DNA from: JAUWMI01 sp964454265
GTDB lineage: Bacteria; Sumerlaeota; Sumerlaeia; MWCT01; JAUWMI01
Assembly: GCA_964454265.1 (NCBI GenBank)
Contig: CAYVXD010000005.1
Location: 3,127-67,126, forward strand
DNA length: 64,000 nucleotides
Reading direction: 5' to 3'
Made by a program: the position numbers and the translations under genes. Shown here piece by piece: positions 15,347-25,058 of the stretch; the stretch's first letter is position 1, and each line of letters begins with the position of its first letter. Below the pieces are notes generated by a model, which was given only the letters and a program-made list of their open reading frames with translations, was not told the DNA's origin and did not search any database.

Positions 15347-17080
15347 CTAAAATAATGCCCGTGCGCTCCAGTGTTCGAAAGGCCCCATGCGGCCTTTGCT
15401 TTTTACTTCCCAGCGAGTATCAGCCTTCCACACTTCGATAACAGCATTCGCTTTTTCATCAGGACGAAGAAGGATCAATGCCTCCTTTCCCCTGAGTTTA
15501 TCCCGGATTAACTGAAGCGACCTTTGCTCTAGTTCCACAATGCCGGAGCCACCGTGCTCGGAAGAGCTCCAGCGCCCAACCGCGGGAGCAAACCTTGGAT
15601 TGCTTTTTTGTCGGTAGAGAGGTTCCTGGCGATTGCTTCTATATACGTGTTCATCGTGAAAAAGACAGTCACTGACACTGAGAATAAATGGAAGGTCAGC
15701 TGCATTGCCGGGAAACAAGAGGTTTCGGGAACGCAGGACACCGAGGTTAGTGACAAACACTGGTGAACCAATCTTGTGAACCTGCTGACGGAGTTCTTTC
15801 GTTAAACCTTCCGGAGGTACGGGGAAACGGCGAGCATGCATTGCGGCTTGTGCCGGCAAAAGCAGTGAAACAATTCCAAGAACAACGAACAATCCTAGAT
15901 TGACTCTTTTGCGCGCAGCGTTTTGCAAGGGAAAAAGATTCGCTATCTTTCTTGCTACCCAATCCAGAGAAACCACAAAGAGCACTGCAAGAGCAAACAC
16001 CATCAGAAGAATCATCCGGGGTCTCTGCCAGAAATATGCCATATGAAGTACTACAAGACCAAGAGGGCCAACTATGAGGAACAGTACCTTAAAGAGGTAC
16101 TCATTCGAAAAGGAAGGCCGTCGAACCAACAGAAGTATTGAGCCAAGTAATGCGAAGAAACCAAGAACCCAGGGCGCATGAATAAGCGAGTGATCAATCC
16201 CCACAAGCATCTTACCGAAATAGATAACGTTGGGAATACGCTCTCCTCCTTCATTCTCTAGTATCCATGCGAAGTCAAAAGGTTTGAATCCCGAACCCGC
16301 CCGGTATGAAGGGACATAGTACTCGTAACCGGTGGCAAACACCGTGCCGAATGAGACTATGCGATTCAGAGCTTCGAGTAATGGGAAAAATGCAGCTCCA
16401 GCAGCAAAAAGCAAAATGAGTTTCCACTTATGTCTGAGATAGAATACATAGAACACCGCGCCAGCAAGTACTAGTGGCATCGAAGCAATGCGCACCGCAA
16501 GAAGTGCTCCGACCAATAAACCAGCCGTCAGCACGCCAAGAAATCCTGGCACTTTCTCGTGATGATGAAATGCCAGAAGAACGAGCAGCTGGTAGAGTAT
16601 GAGCATCACAACGTCGCTATTAACAAAGTGGCTTAAGAGAATGTGGCAGGGAGAAAGAGCCACAAAGAGAGCAGCCAATACCGCTGCCTCGATTCTTCTC
16701 ACAAAAGACCATGCGAATATTCCCGTGAGCAGAACAGAGAGACCGCCCAATACCGCCATGCTCTGGCAGTACTGCATTGCATCTCCGTTAAATATCCAGA
16801 CAGTGGGTATAAGAAAGAGAGGGAAAAAAATCGGGTAGCGCGACGGGAAAATTAGTCCCGAGAGGTTAATGCCGCCATAGCCTTCGAAATATGCCAATCT
16901 GCGTGCAGTCTCAGCGTATTCATGGGCATCAGGCCCTGCCCAGAGTTCCTGACCCACGGGATTTATGATGGATAACCTGAGTATGATTGAACCAACCGCG
17001 ATCAATAAAAGAAGAAATCCCCCGGAACGCAGCCATTTCCATAGATACAAAGATTTCGCTTTTTCCCTTTTTGAAGTCAT
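15347..17080 (-). CDS. GT-C family glycosyltransferase (GT39/ArnT-like)
   Basis: This 577-residue protein has an N-terminal membrane segment (about 17-34) followed by a loop with AGPDAHEYAETARRLAY. The loop supplies the Asp/Glu that in GT39/ArnT enzymes binds metal or activates the acceptor. It is followed by ten or so further spans to about residue 410 and a soluble C-terminal domain. The layout fits transfer of a sugar from a polyprenyl-phosphate donor outside the membrane. It is the second such protein within 6 kb, with a third at 49818-52796, suggesting extensive surface glycosylation. There is no clear ribosome site before the ATG at 17080. The specific sugar cannot be told. Confidence 0.7.
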   Translation of the reverse strand: MTSKREKAKSLYLWKWLRSGGFLLLLIAVGSIILRLSIINPVGQELWAGPDAHEYAETARRLAYFEGYGGINLSGLIFPSRYPIFFPLFLIPTVWIFNGDAMQYCQSMAVLGGLSVLLTGIFAWSFVRRIEAAVLAALFVALSPCHILLSHFVNSDVVMLILYQLLVLLAFHHHEKVPGFLGVLTAGLLVGALLAVRIASMPLVLAGAVFYVFYLRHKWKLILLFAAGAAFFPLLEALNRIVSFGTVFATGYEYYVPSYRAGSGFKPFDFAWILENEGGERIPNVIYFGKMLVGIDHSLIHAPWVLGFFALLGSILLLVRRPSFSNEYLFKVLFLIVGPLGLVVLHMAYFWQRPRMILLMVFALAVLFVVSLDWVARKIANLFPLQNAARKRVNLGLFVVLGIVSLLLPAQAAMHARRFPVPPEGLTKELRQQVHKIGSPVFVTNLGVLRSRNLLFPGNAADLPFILSVSDCLFHDEHVYRSNRQEPLYRQKSNPRFAPAVGRWSSSEHGGSGIVELEQRSLQLIRDKLRGKEALILLRPDEKANAVIEVWKADTRWEVKSKGRMGPFEHWSARALF

Positions 17081-17153
17081 TGTGGTTAAATAATATCTTG
17101 CATATGGAGCTCTCGGACAGCCTCATAAAGTCCGTCTATCCACTTCATCGGTG

Positions 17154-18992
17154 TTATGGGAATGACATATTGGTTGCAAAGGTATCCTGAAAATCAGGTC
17201 GTCCGGCGAGTTCGACAAACTCTGTCTGCCGTGCGATCTGCTCTGCAGTCTCGCGATAGTGTGTATTGAGCAGCACGAACTTGGCTCCTTCGAGTGCCGC
17301 GTCGCCGATGACTTGAATACGATCAAGTGGCAGCTTCGGTATCAGGCCGATGCGCTGCGCATGATCCTTGCGAATGAAATTTCCAAACGTACCGGCAAGG
17401 TAAAGGGCCTGAATATCTGAGGCTGTTGCGCCGTATTTGCTCAGGAGTAATTCAATAGCCGTGGCGATTGCCCCTTTGGCCAGCTGGAGCTGGCGCACGT
17501 CTTTTTGCGTAAAATAGATGTTCCGCTTCGCTCCCTCTGTTTTACTGGCTACAAGCACCTGGAGCCCACGGGAGGAGCGTTTTATGCGCCGGACCAGACC
17601 GTGAGACCGAACGCGTGAAGTGGCGTGTGGCGCAGTCTGCAATCGGCCGCTAGGGTCTATAACTTCTGCACGGAGGAGTTCTGCAACAATATCCACCAGG
17701 CCGCTACCGCAAATCCCTACAGCTGGCGCATCCCCGATCGTTGTAAATCGAACGTCGGGATCGCAGGCCCATCCATCTATAGCGCCTGGCCCTGCCTGCA
17801 TGCCATGGGAGATTTGCGCACCTTCGAATGCAGGCCCTGCAGCTGCTGATGTTGCCAGTAGGCGTTGCCCATTTCCAATGACAACTTCGCCATTGGTTCC
17901 AATGTCAATAACGCAGCGCAGCGCATCACCCTCGGCAATCGCAGCAACAAGCATGTCGGCCACTGTATCGCCTCCAACGAATCCTCCAATGTTCGGCAAT
18001 GTATATCCAATGGCTTCGGGATGGAGGCGGATACCGATCTCAGTAGGTTTGAATTCATGGCCATCGCGAAAGACAGAGACGTATGGCGATACGCCAATAA
18101 ATTCAGGTGTAACGCCCAGAAGCAGGTGTGTCATAGTCGCATTGCCTGCGGTAACCAGGTGGAAAATCTCCTCTTGCTTCACACGAGCATGCTGACACAG
18201 TGTTTTGATGCAACGATTGATGCATTTGACGATCTTCTGCTGGAGCACTTTCAGATGCGATGGGTCTTCGCCTGCGTAATGTATGCGGGAGATAACGTCA
18301 AAGCCATGTTCACTTTGCGGATTAAGAAGCGCAGTTGCCGCGAGCTCTTTTCCTGTGTTAAGGTCAAGCAGCTGGGCAGCCACTGTGGTTGTGCCAATGT
18401 CTACTGCGCAGCCGAATAGGCGCTTCGTGATGTCACCCGGTTCAACGGCAATGCACCTCGTTCCTGCGAGCGTTGCCGTGATGCTATGGTTTTTCTGCCG
18501 TAGGGCTGCAGGAAGTGCCTGAAGTGCCGAGCTGGTCCAATCTGTAACCGAAATCCCTCTAGTGCTCAGAGCGTTGTGAACCAGATCTTTATCGGAGATT
18601 TGACATTGAATTGAGGCGGGCTGTAGGGCCAGAAAGAATTTTCTGATCAGAGGGTCGACTTCGACTTGTTTCCCGAGGGTTGATAAAACACGCCCTTCAG
18701 GTGCCTGACGCACCTCAGCGGGAATCACGATCGTTGCAGAGCGTTGAATCTGCGCACAGCAGGCCAGCCTGTAGCCCTTCTTTAGCTCGCGAGCCGTAAG
18801 AAGCGTCTGTTCGGCGGGTGCGGGCTTCGGCGCTGAGACGCTAAACCGTATGCGGCATTTCCCGCATCGTCCCCTGCCGCCGCATGGATAGTTAATAGCG
18901 ATGCCCGCTTTTTCAAGGGCCGACCTAACGGATGTGTTCGGCCTGATTCGGACGGAGATATTGTCAGGAAGAATTGTTATTTCAGCTGTCAT
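17154..18992 (-). CDS. [2Fe-2S] ferredoxin/ASKHA protein, reductive activator of corrinoid enzymes (RACE/DUF4445) type
   Basis: A 612-residue protein. Residues 1-95 are a plant-type [2Fe-2S] ferredoxin with Cys37, Cys43 and Cys46 in YPCGGRGRCGKC and a fourth at Cys78. From about 190 onward is an actin/Hsp70-like ATPase fold, with phosphate loops CAVDIGTTTVAAQ and CVIDIGTNGEVVI and adenosine motif GICGSGLVDIV. Known members use ATP to re-reduce Co(II) corrinoid proteins of methyltransferase and acetogenic systems to Co(I). No corrinoid protein or methyltransferase is in the window. It lies in a minus-strand run with the TIM-barrel gene and folD, which could link it to one-carbon metabolism, but that is inference. 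Confidence 0.85.
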   Translation of the reverse strand: MTAEITILPDNISVRIRPNTSVRSALEKAGIAINYPCGGRGRCGKCRIRFSVSAPKPAPAEQTLLTARELKKGYRLACCAQIQRSATIVIPAEVRQAPEGRVLSTLGKQVEVDPLIRKFFLALQPASIQCQISDKDLVHNALSTRGISVTDWTSSALQALPAALRQKNHSITATLAGTRCIAVEPGDITKRLFGCAVDIGTTTVAAQLLDLNTGKELAATALLNPQSEHGFDVISRIHYAGEDPSHLKVLQQKIVKCINRCIKTLCQHARVKQEEIFHLVTAGNATMTHLLLGVTPEFIGVSPYVSVFRDGHEFKPTEIGIRLHPEAIGYTLPNIGGFVGGDTVADMLVAAIAEGDALRCVIDIGTNGEVVIGNGQRLLATSAAAGPAFEGAQISHGMQAGPGAIDGWACDPDVRFTTIGDAPAVGICGSGLVDIVAELLRAEVIDPSGRLQTAPHATSRVRSHGLVRRIKRSSRGLQVLVASKTEGAKRNIYFTQKDVRQLQLAKGAIATAIELLLSKYGATASDIQALYLAGTFGNFIRKDHAQRIGLIPKLPLDRIQVIGDAALEGAKFVLLNTHYRETAEQIARQTEFVELAGRPDFQDTFATNMSFP

Positions 18993-19106
18993 AATATTAG
19001 TCTTTTCTCATCCGGTGCTGAACGACCACTTGTTATTCATTAAGCTCCGCCTTTCACCGTTTACCCGTTATATGCTTATCCGAAACTCATCCAGCCAATA
19101 GCTTAC

Positions 19107-19874
19107 TTAGCCGAGCTGGTCTCTTACAAAGTCACGACTCTCCAGAGGTAAAACCTGATCCTCATACTCGAAGATCACACTATTAATATCAATCCCCCAT
19201 TGCTTTATCGCGCCGAAAATTTCTGCGTATGGAATGATCCCGTGTCCTATCGGACACCATGTGTTCCGGTCCATATCGGGCGATGTTGCATCAATGAGAT
19301 GCAGCATGGCGTAAGGTAGGGCTGCCAGCTGCATAAGCCCATGCATCAGCACATGGTGTCCCTGTTGCGCATCAAAGCAGCTGCTGTCGTAAAATCTGGA
19401 AATGTCCAGCGCAGGACGAACCCCCGGCTCGCACCCAGGAGCAAAGCACGCAAAGTATGTTTCTGCGTGGCGCACATTGGTGTTCTGCTGGTTGGGGACG
19501 AAGTAGTTCTCAACATACATTTGTAGATTTCGCTCTTGGCCCTGCCGAATAAAGCTTTCGAGCTCGTGACTGGTCGGGAAGCGCTTGGGATCGTGGTGAA
19601 ACACAACAATTGCACCAGGTTGCCCATCAAGCAGACAAGTTGCCACATCAAGCGTCTCGTCTTTCACACACGCAGATGGCAAATGGCAGCTCAACGACAC
19701 GTGGCGCGCCTGCGCTTCGTCTTTAATTTGATTTATGTAGTCGCGATTCTTGGCAATGGCCTCATCTATATAAATCTGAACGGTATCGAACTGATGTAGC
19801 GCAGCGTACGAAATTGTTTCGAGCGCTGAGAAATTGTGCGCCTTTGCTACGGATGTGCTGATGCCAATTTTCAC
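19107..19874 (-). CDS. Xylose-isomerase-like TIM-barrel protein
   Basis: This 255-residue protein has the AP-endonuclease-2/sugar isomerase architecture: KIGISTSVA at strand 1, LSCHLPSA, the metal-site Glu in MYVENYF, PALDISRF, MLHLIDATSPDMDRNTWCPIGHGIIPY and the terminal FEYEDQVLP. These barrels bind a divalent metal and isomerise or epimerise sugars or related polyols. The substrate is not predictable. The start is a GTG at 19874, giving an N-terminus that begins directly at the first beta strand. It is 114 bases upstream of the corrinoid-activator gene on the same strand. Confidence 0.75.
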   Translation of the reverse strand: MKIGISTSVAKAHNFSALETISYAALHQFDTVQIYIDEAIAKNRDYINQIKDEAQARHVSLSCHLPSACVKDETLDVATCLLDGQPGAIVVFHHDPKRFPTSHELESFIRQGQERNLQMYVENYFVPNQQNTNVRHAETYFACFAPGCEPGVRPALDISRFYDSSCFDAQQGHHVLMHGLMQLAALPYAMLHLIDATSPDMDRNTWCPIGHGIIPYAEIFGAIKQWGIDINSVIFEYEDQVLPLESRDFVRDQLG

Positions 19875-19994
19875 GTTACGCAGATTGCTATTTGCTGGCT
19901 TGCAGAAGTTAGCTATAAACTGAACAGGCCAGTTGAGTAAAGGTTACCATTGCAACGACGAAGACAGGATTACCAGTGGGTTTTCAACGACCAC

Positions 19995-20897
19995 TTATGA
20001 CCCAGGGCAACGTTCGCTCAATGCCCGCTGTGCTGCGACGAGCGTGTTTCGCAGCAGCATAGCGATGGTCATCGGGCCCACCCCACCCGGGACTGGCGAA
20101 ATGGCTCCGGCAACGGCTTTCACCTTCTCAAAGTCCACATCTCCCACCAGACGGTAGCCCTTTGGATGTGTCGGGTCTTCCACGCGGTTGATCCCCACAT
20201 CAATCACCACAGCACCGGGTTTCACCATGTCAGCGGTGATAAAATTGGCTCTGCCCATTGCGACGATCAGGATATCAGCCTCGCGACAGACCGCTGCGAG
20301 GTCTCTGGTTCGGGAATGGCAGACGCAGACCGTTGCATCCCCGCGAGCTCCCTTCTGGAGCAGTAGTTGCGCCATGGGTCTTCCCACCAGATTGCTGCGA
20401 CCTACGATCACGGCTCGCGCACCGGCGATTTCAACTCCGCTTCGCACCAGCAACTCTTGCACGCCGTACGGGGTACACGGAATAAAGCCATCTCGTCCGT
20501 GCGCTAGCCTGGCTATATTCTCGGGATGCAGACCATCAACATCCTTTTCAGGCTTGATTTGTGTTAGTATTTCAAATTCATCGAGGTGTTCTGGAATTGG
20601 CAGCTGCACCAGTATTCCGTGAATACGCGCATCAGCATTTAAGCGATCAATTGTTTCATGCAGTTCCTCGCGCGTCGCGCTGGCTTCGAGCTTTACGGTT
20701 TGAGAAAACAGACCCGCCTTGTCGCATGCTTTCCGCTTCATGTTAACGTACACCCGTGAGGCTGGGTTATCGCCCACGAGCACAGCGGCCAACCCGGGGA
20801 CGATTCCGTGCTTCGACTGCAAATCACGTACTGCTGCAGAAACCTCTTTTTTGATCTCCTCTGCAATTTGCTTGCCATCAATGATTTTCACTGCCAT
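19995..20897 (-). CDS. folD: Bifunctional methylene-tetrahydrofolate dehydrogenase/cyclohydrolase
   Basis: This 300-residue cytoplasmic enzyme interconverts 5,10-methylene-THF, methenyl-THF and 10-formyl-THF with NADP. Signatures are all present: YVNMKRKACDKAG with the catalytic Tyr and Lys, VQLPIPEHLDE, PEKDVDGLHPEN, PCTPYGVQELL, VGRSNLVGRPMAQLL for cofactor binding and VPGGVGPMTIAMLL near the C-terminus. The ATG at 20897 follows AGGAGG, and the gene is only 35 bases behind radA, so the two are likely co-transcribed. The length is slightly above the common 280-290 residues. Confidence 0.97.
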   Translation of the reverse strand: MAVKIIDGKQIAEEIKKEVSAAVRDLQSKHGIVPGLAAVLVGDNPASRVYVNMKRKACDKAGLFSQTVKLEASATREELHETIDRLNADARIHGILVQLPIPEHLDEFEILTQIKPEKDVDGLHPENIARLAHGRDGFIPCTPYGVQELLVRSGVEIAGARAVIVGRSNLVGRPMAQLLLQKGARGDATVCVCHSRTRDLAAVCREADILIVAMGRANFITADMVKPGAVVIDVGINRVEDPTHPKGYRLVGDVDFEKVKAVAGAISPVPGGVGPMTIAMLLRNTLVAAQRALSERCPGS

Positions 20898-20932
20898 TTA
20901 GTTCCTCCTACACTGGCGGTTTTACCAATGGC

Positions 20933-22315
20933 TTATGCGGAGAAGCCGAGCAAATCCAGGGCCTGCGTCACGCTCCGGGCCAGGATGAAGTCGACATTCG
21001 CTGCTCGGAGGAGTTTTGTCACAGTGCTCTTCGCCACGAGGCATTTGGTAAAACCAAGGCGTGAGGCCTCGTGAATACGCCGATCCAGATTACTGACTGA
21101 TCGAATTTCCCCTGCCAGTCCGACCTCGCCAATTGCAATGAGTCGCGGATCAACCGCCTGGTTGCGAAAACTGCTCACTGTGGCCAACACAATTGCCAGG
21201 TCAATTGCCGGCTCGTCAACTCTGATGCCGCCCGCGATGTTGACGAAGACATCCTGATCTACCAGTCTCAGCCCAACCCGTTTCTCCAGGACCGCCATTA
21301 ACAGCGCTACACGCCGATGATCTACGCCGCTGGTTGATCGTCGGGCAATGCCAAACCCACCGTTAAAGCTGGTCAGGGCCTGAATCTCGACGAGCAATGG
21401 CCGGGTGCCCTCCATGGCTGAGGAGACTACCGAGCCAGGGGTTTCTGGTGGTCGTTCCTGGAGAAAAATCTCCGAAGGGTTCTTGACTTCCTTCAGACCC
21501 GCGGCAGTCATTTCAAATATGCCGATCTCGTTTGTGGAGCCAAAGCGATTCTTGACAGCGCGAAGAATGCGGTAAGGGTGGTGGCGTGCACCTTCAAAAT
21601 AGAGAACCGTGTCAACCATATGTTCCAGCACGCGCGGCCCGGCAACCACTCCGGTCTTTGTCACATGGCCAATGAAGAAGAGCGGCATGCGCTCGGCTTT
21701 GGCCAGATAAAGCAATCGTGCGGCACTCTCGCGAATTTGCGACACACTTCCCGGCGCAGATTCCAGCTCTGGAAGATAGATCGTCTGGATGGAGTCTACG
21801 ACAACAACCTGTGGCCGCAGGGCCGAAATGTGTTCGATGATGAGATCGGTATTCGTCTCCGGCAGCACGTAGAGCCGTTCGTGCAGAGACTCCAGCCGCT
21901 CGCCGCGCAGCCGCAGCTGTTCCGCCGACTCTTCGCCGGTCACATACAGAACCGCCTGCTCGTCCTGCAAACAAAGTTGATGGGCCACCTGAAGCATAAG
22001 TGTTGACTTGCCTATGCCTGGCTCTCCTCCAATTAGACTCACTGAGCCGGGAATAACACCATTGCCGACTATTCGGTCAAACTCACTTATATGAGTGAGC
22101 ATGCGCTTTTCCGGGGTTTTCGGCAGGGCATGGATCGATATTGGCTTGGTGGAGCGGCCTTCAGGCGACAGGGCGCGTCCAGCTCTTGGGCGCTCTGAAA
22201 CCTGAATTTCCTCAACCAGGCTATTCCATTCACCACAGCTTGCACATTTGCCAGCCCAACGCGGGCTAGACTGGCCACAATTCTGACAGACGAACACCAC
22301 TTTCTTCTTTGCCAT
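20933..22315 (-). CDS. radA: DNA repair protein RadA (Sms)
   Basis: This 460-residue protein is an ATP-dependent branch-migration factor for recombination intermediates. An N-terminal zinc finger has Cys10, Cys13, Cys24 and Cys27. The RecA-like core has Walker A GGEPGIGKST, VVVDSIQTIY (Walker B) and the RadA-specific KNRFGSTNEIG. The C-terminal Lon-protease-like domain includes NIAGGIRVDEPAIDLA. Length and order match the family. The ribosome site GGAGGG precedes the ATG. It begins a short run with folD downstream and follows glgC by 32 bases. Confidence 0.97.
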   Translation of the reverse strand: MAKKKVVFVCQNCGQSSPRWAGKCASCGEWNSLVEEIQVSERPRAGRALSPEGRSTKPISIHALPKTPEKRMLTHISEFDRIVGNGVIPGSVSLIGGEPGIGKSTLMLQVAHQLCLQDEQAVLYVTGEESAEQLRLRGERLESLHERLYVLPETNTDLIIEHISALRPQVVVVDSIQTIYLPELESAPGSVSQIRESAARLLYLAKAERMPLFFIGHVTKTGVVAGPRVLEHMVDTVLYFEGARHHPYRILRAVKNRFGSTNEIGIFEMTAAGLKEVKNPSEIFLQERPPETPGSVVSSAMEGTRPLLVEIQALTSFNGGFGIARRSTSGVDHRRVALLMAVLEKRVGLRLVDQDVFVNIAGGIRVDEPAIDLAIVLATVSSFRNQAVDPRLIAIGEVGLAGEIRSVSNLDRRIHEASRLGFTKCLVAKSTVTKLLRAANVDFILARSVTQALDLLGFSA

Positions 22316-22347
22316 AGCCCTCCGGCTCCTTCGCCAGAGAATCTTCC

Positions 22348-23631
22348 CTACAGACTCTGCGCTATGCTCTGTTTATACAGGGTTGTTCCCGAAGGAATCT
22401 CGCGGCTTGGGAAATCGGCTAGAGTCAACTCTGGATAGAACAGGCAATTCTTGCCAATGCGCGTCTGCGCGGGAATTATAACGCCTTTTCCAATGAGGGT
22501 AATACCACTGCTCAGCAAGGAGGGGAATTCGGCATTGCTACGCCCCTCGCCCGTGCCGATTTCACATCCGGCCTCCACACGGACGTTTTTGTCGAGAATA
22601 GTGTTTTGAAGAAAGGCACCCTCACCGACTTCAACGTTGTCCATAAGAATCGAGTCCTGTACCCTGGCACCTTTGTGAATCCTGACGCCCGGAGAAAGGA
22701 TGCTATGAGTAACTTCACCTTCAATAACGCAGCCGGTGGAGACGATGGACTTCGACACTGCAGCCCGGGACAGGATTTTCGCAGGGCCTCGCTCGTGCGG
22801 CTCGCGCAATGCGCTATTTGTCCGCACGCCCCACTTGCCCAGATTAATTCCTGAACCGGGATCAAGAATCTCCATATTGGAATCGCGATAGGCTTCAATC
22901 GTGCCGACGTCACGCCAATAGTCATTGAACAGATAGCAATAGACGCGGTCTTCCGCAATCATTTTAGGAATAATGTTCTTGCCAAAATCATGGGTCGAGG
23001 ATGAGGCTGCGTCTTCGCGAAGCCGCTTAACAAGGATATCGCGTGAGAACACGTAAATCCCCAGTGAGGCGATGTTCGTTTTGCATTCTTTGGGCTTCTC
23101 GTAGAAGCGGAAAATCCGACCCTCCTCATTAACGTCTGCCATTCCGAACCGAACGGTCTCTGAAGGCGGCACCTTCTGCATGGCGATTGTCAGATCGGCG
23201 CGCTTCTTGAGGTGGAATCGGATCATATCGTTGTAATCCATGTGATAGACATGATCGCCAGACAGAACCAGAACAATGTCCGCGCGAAATCGGGCGAGAA
23301 ACGAAAGGTTCTGGTAGATCGCGTCAGCAGTGCCTGCGTACCAGTCAGAGTCTTCTTCGCCCATGTAGGGAGGCAGGGTTCTGGCACACCGCCGCCGGCC
23401 GATGAATCCCCACGCCTCCCCTGTACCGATGTGATCCATCAGCGAGTAGGGTTTATACTGTGTTAGAACTCCAACGTAGGGAATACCAGAATAGGCGACA
23501 TTGCTGATTGTAAAATCAATGATCCTGTAGATGCCTCCAAATGGAACTGCAGGTTTTGCCCGCCGCTGTGCGAGAATTGACAGTCGGCTTCCGGCTCCCC
23601 CTGATAGTATCATCGCCACCACGTTTGGCAT
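22348..23631 (-). CDS. glgC: Glucose-1-phosphate adenylyltransferase (catalytic subunit)
   Basis: A 427-residue enzyme making ADP-glucose for glycogen synthesis. The nucleotidyltransferase loop ILSGGAGSRLSILAQRRAKPAVPFGG retains the G-x-G-x-R-L signature. WYAGTADAIYQN and VLSGDHVYHMDY hold the substrate and catalytic Asp residues, and a left-handed beta-helix fills residues 300-427 (hexapeptide phrases such as VIEGEVTHSILSPGV). GGGAGGAC precedes the ATG. A related gene lies 70 bases upstream on the same strand, and I take that one as a non-catalytic partner; together they may form a heteromeric enzyme like GlgC/GlgD. Confidence 0.92.
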   Translation of the reverse strand: MPNVVAMILSGGAGSRLSILAQRRAKPAVPFGGIYRIIDFTISNVAYSGIPYVGVLTQYKPYSLMDHIGTGEAWGFIGRRRCARTLPPYMGEEDSDWYAGTADAIYQNLSFLARFRADIVLVLSGDHVYHMDYNDMIRFHLKKRADLTIAMQKVPPSETVRFGMADVNEEGRIFRFYEKPKECKTNIASLGIYVFSRDILVKRLREDAASSSTHDFGKNIIPKMIAEDRVYCYLFNDYWRDVGTIEAYRDSNMEILDPGSGINLGKWGVRTNSALREPHERGPAKILSRAAVSKSIVSTGCVIEGEVTHSILSPGVRIHKGARVQDSILMDNVEVGEGAFLQNTILDKNVRVEAGCEIGTGEGRSNAEFPSLLSSGITLIGKGVIIPAQTRIGKNCLFYPELTLADFPSREIPSGTTLYKQSIAQSL

Positions 23632-23701
23632 AGCGAGTCCTCCCGGGCTGCATGCCGCTTTGTCTTTCTTCTGGTGAAGCTCATCGTAATGCGACTTATC
23701 A

Positions 23702-24988
23702 TTAAGTTGATGTCAGTTTAATATTCTGGCCGCTGGGGAAATGGCGTCGGCTGCTCTGGCGCAGATCAACATGGGGATAGACCTGGCATCCGGGCTCGAT
23801 TTTCGTTTTTCTTGCAATCACTGCACCTTTGCCGATTACCACGAGTCCTGCGAAGTTTTGGGGTAGCTCTGGATTACTTTCCAAGCATCCGGCTTTTCCT
23901 CCCACTACGCAGTCTGGTTCAAAGATGGCATCCTTGTCAGAGATGACCCGGCAAAGGTGTGCCCCGCGGCTCACCGTAGTATCGTGCATGATAATCGAAT
24001 CTTCAACAACAGCACCCTTTTCAACCTGCACTCCCGGCGACAACACCGAGCGTATAACTGTTCCTGCAATAGAACAACCCGGTGAAATAGCACTCTCGCT
24101 GACCGTCGCCGATGAGGTTATGTGGCTGGAAGGGCGAAACCCGAGATTCCGATCCTCGGGATTTGTTAAAATCCCCCACTGGCCGGGTTGTATCTGAGAG
24201 TCGCTCTGGCACATTAGCATATTCGCCTCGTAGTATGCGCCAATATGTTCCAGGTAGTCCCAGAAGCCGGTAAAGGTATAGGCATAGGCTTTCCCCTCAG
24301 CTACCATCGGCTGAATGATGTCAGCTGCCAGGTTGTGTGTGGTTGGACGATTTGAATCCTCCAGCAGCTTCTCGATCAGGACCGTCTTCTTGAAAACACA
24401 GATACCCGCAGAGACAAAATTTGACAAGAATTCAGCGGGTTTCTCTTTAAAAAACGTTACGCGGTGGTTAGCATCAGCTTTAATATAGCCAAACCGCAGC
24501 GAAAGGCGTTCATCGGGCAAATGCACACCTACCAACGTGGCGTCGGCGTCGTGCTCCTGGTGAAACTGGATTACGTCCTGATAATTCATATGATATACAT
24601 GTTCGCCAGACAGAATGAGCACATTATCAGGATTCAGGTCGTATACAAAATTCAAGTTCAGCAGCAGGGCGTCGGCAGTGCCCTTGTACCATTCCGTCTT
24701 TCCCATGCCCATGAAAGGCGGCATGATTTTAACGATGCGGCCATAGCCATGGAGATCCCAAGCATAGCCCGCTCCGACGTGCTCAATCAGCGATGCGGGC
24801 AGATATTGTGTGATAATCCCGATACGTTCAACGCCTGAGTTACTCAGATTGCTCAGAGCAAAGTCAATGATCCTATAGAGTCCTCCAAACGGCAAGGCGG
24901 CTTTGGCGCGTGTCAGCGTTAGCACGCCATACCCGTCAATTTTCCCTCCTGCCAGAACCAGTGCTACGGTATTGTTCATTTTTCGCAT
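23702..24988 (-). CDS. ADP-glucose pyrophosphorylase paralogue, probably regulatory (GlgD-like)
   Basis: This 428-residue paralogue of the adjacent GlgC has the same fold and C-terminal beta-helix, but catalytic positions are changed. The nucleotide loop reads AGGKIDGYGVLTLTRAKAAL, lacking the Arg of GxGxRL. The conserved SGDHVYxMDY is SGEHVYHMNY, so the Asp that holds the metal (Asp142 of the E. coli enzyme) is Glu and the following Asp is Asn. WYKGTADALLLN is kept. In Firmicutes the analogous GlgD has lost activity and tunes GlgC; the same role is inferred here from residue changes and adjacency. It is possible that it uses other residues and has activity on a different sugar phosphate. Confidence 0.8.
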   Translation of the reverse strand: MRKMNNTVALVLAGGKIDGYGVLTLTRAKAALPFGGLYRIIDFALSNLSNSGVERIGIITQYLPASLIEHVGAGYAWDLHGYGRIVKIMPPFMGMGKTEWYKGTADALLLNLNFVYDLNPDNVLILSGEHVYHMNYQDVIQFHQEHDADATLVGVHLPDERLSLRFGYIKADANHRVTFFKEKPAEFLSNFVSAGICVFKKTVLIEKLLEDSNRPTTHNLAADIIQPMVAEGKAYAYTFTGFWDYLEHIGAYYEANMLMCQSDSQIQPGQWGILTNPEDRNLGFRPSSHITSSATVSESAISPGCSIAGTVIRSVLSPGVQVEKGAVVEDSIIMHDTTVSRGAHLCRVISDKDAIFEPDCVVGGKAGCLESNPELPQNFAGLVVIGKGAVIARKTKIEPGCQVYPHVDLRQSSRRHFPSGQNIKLTST

Positions 24989-25058
24989 TCTTAATTTCTC
25001 TTTAAACGACCGGCAGCTTACATCAAAAGTCTAACACCAAGATGGCGCGTTCCCCCGG

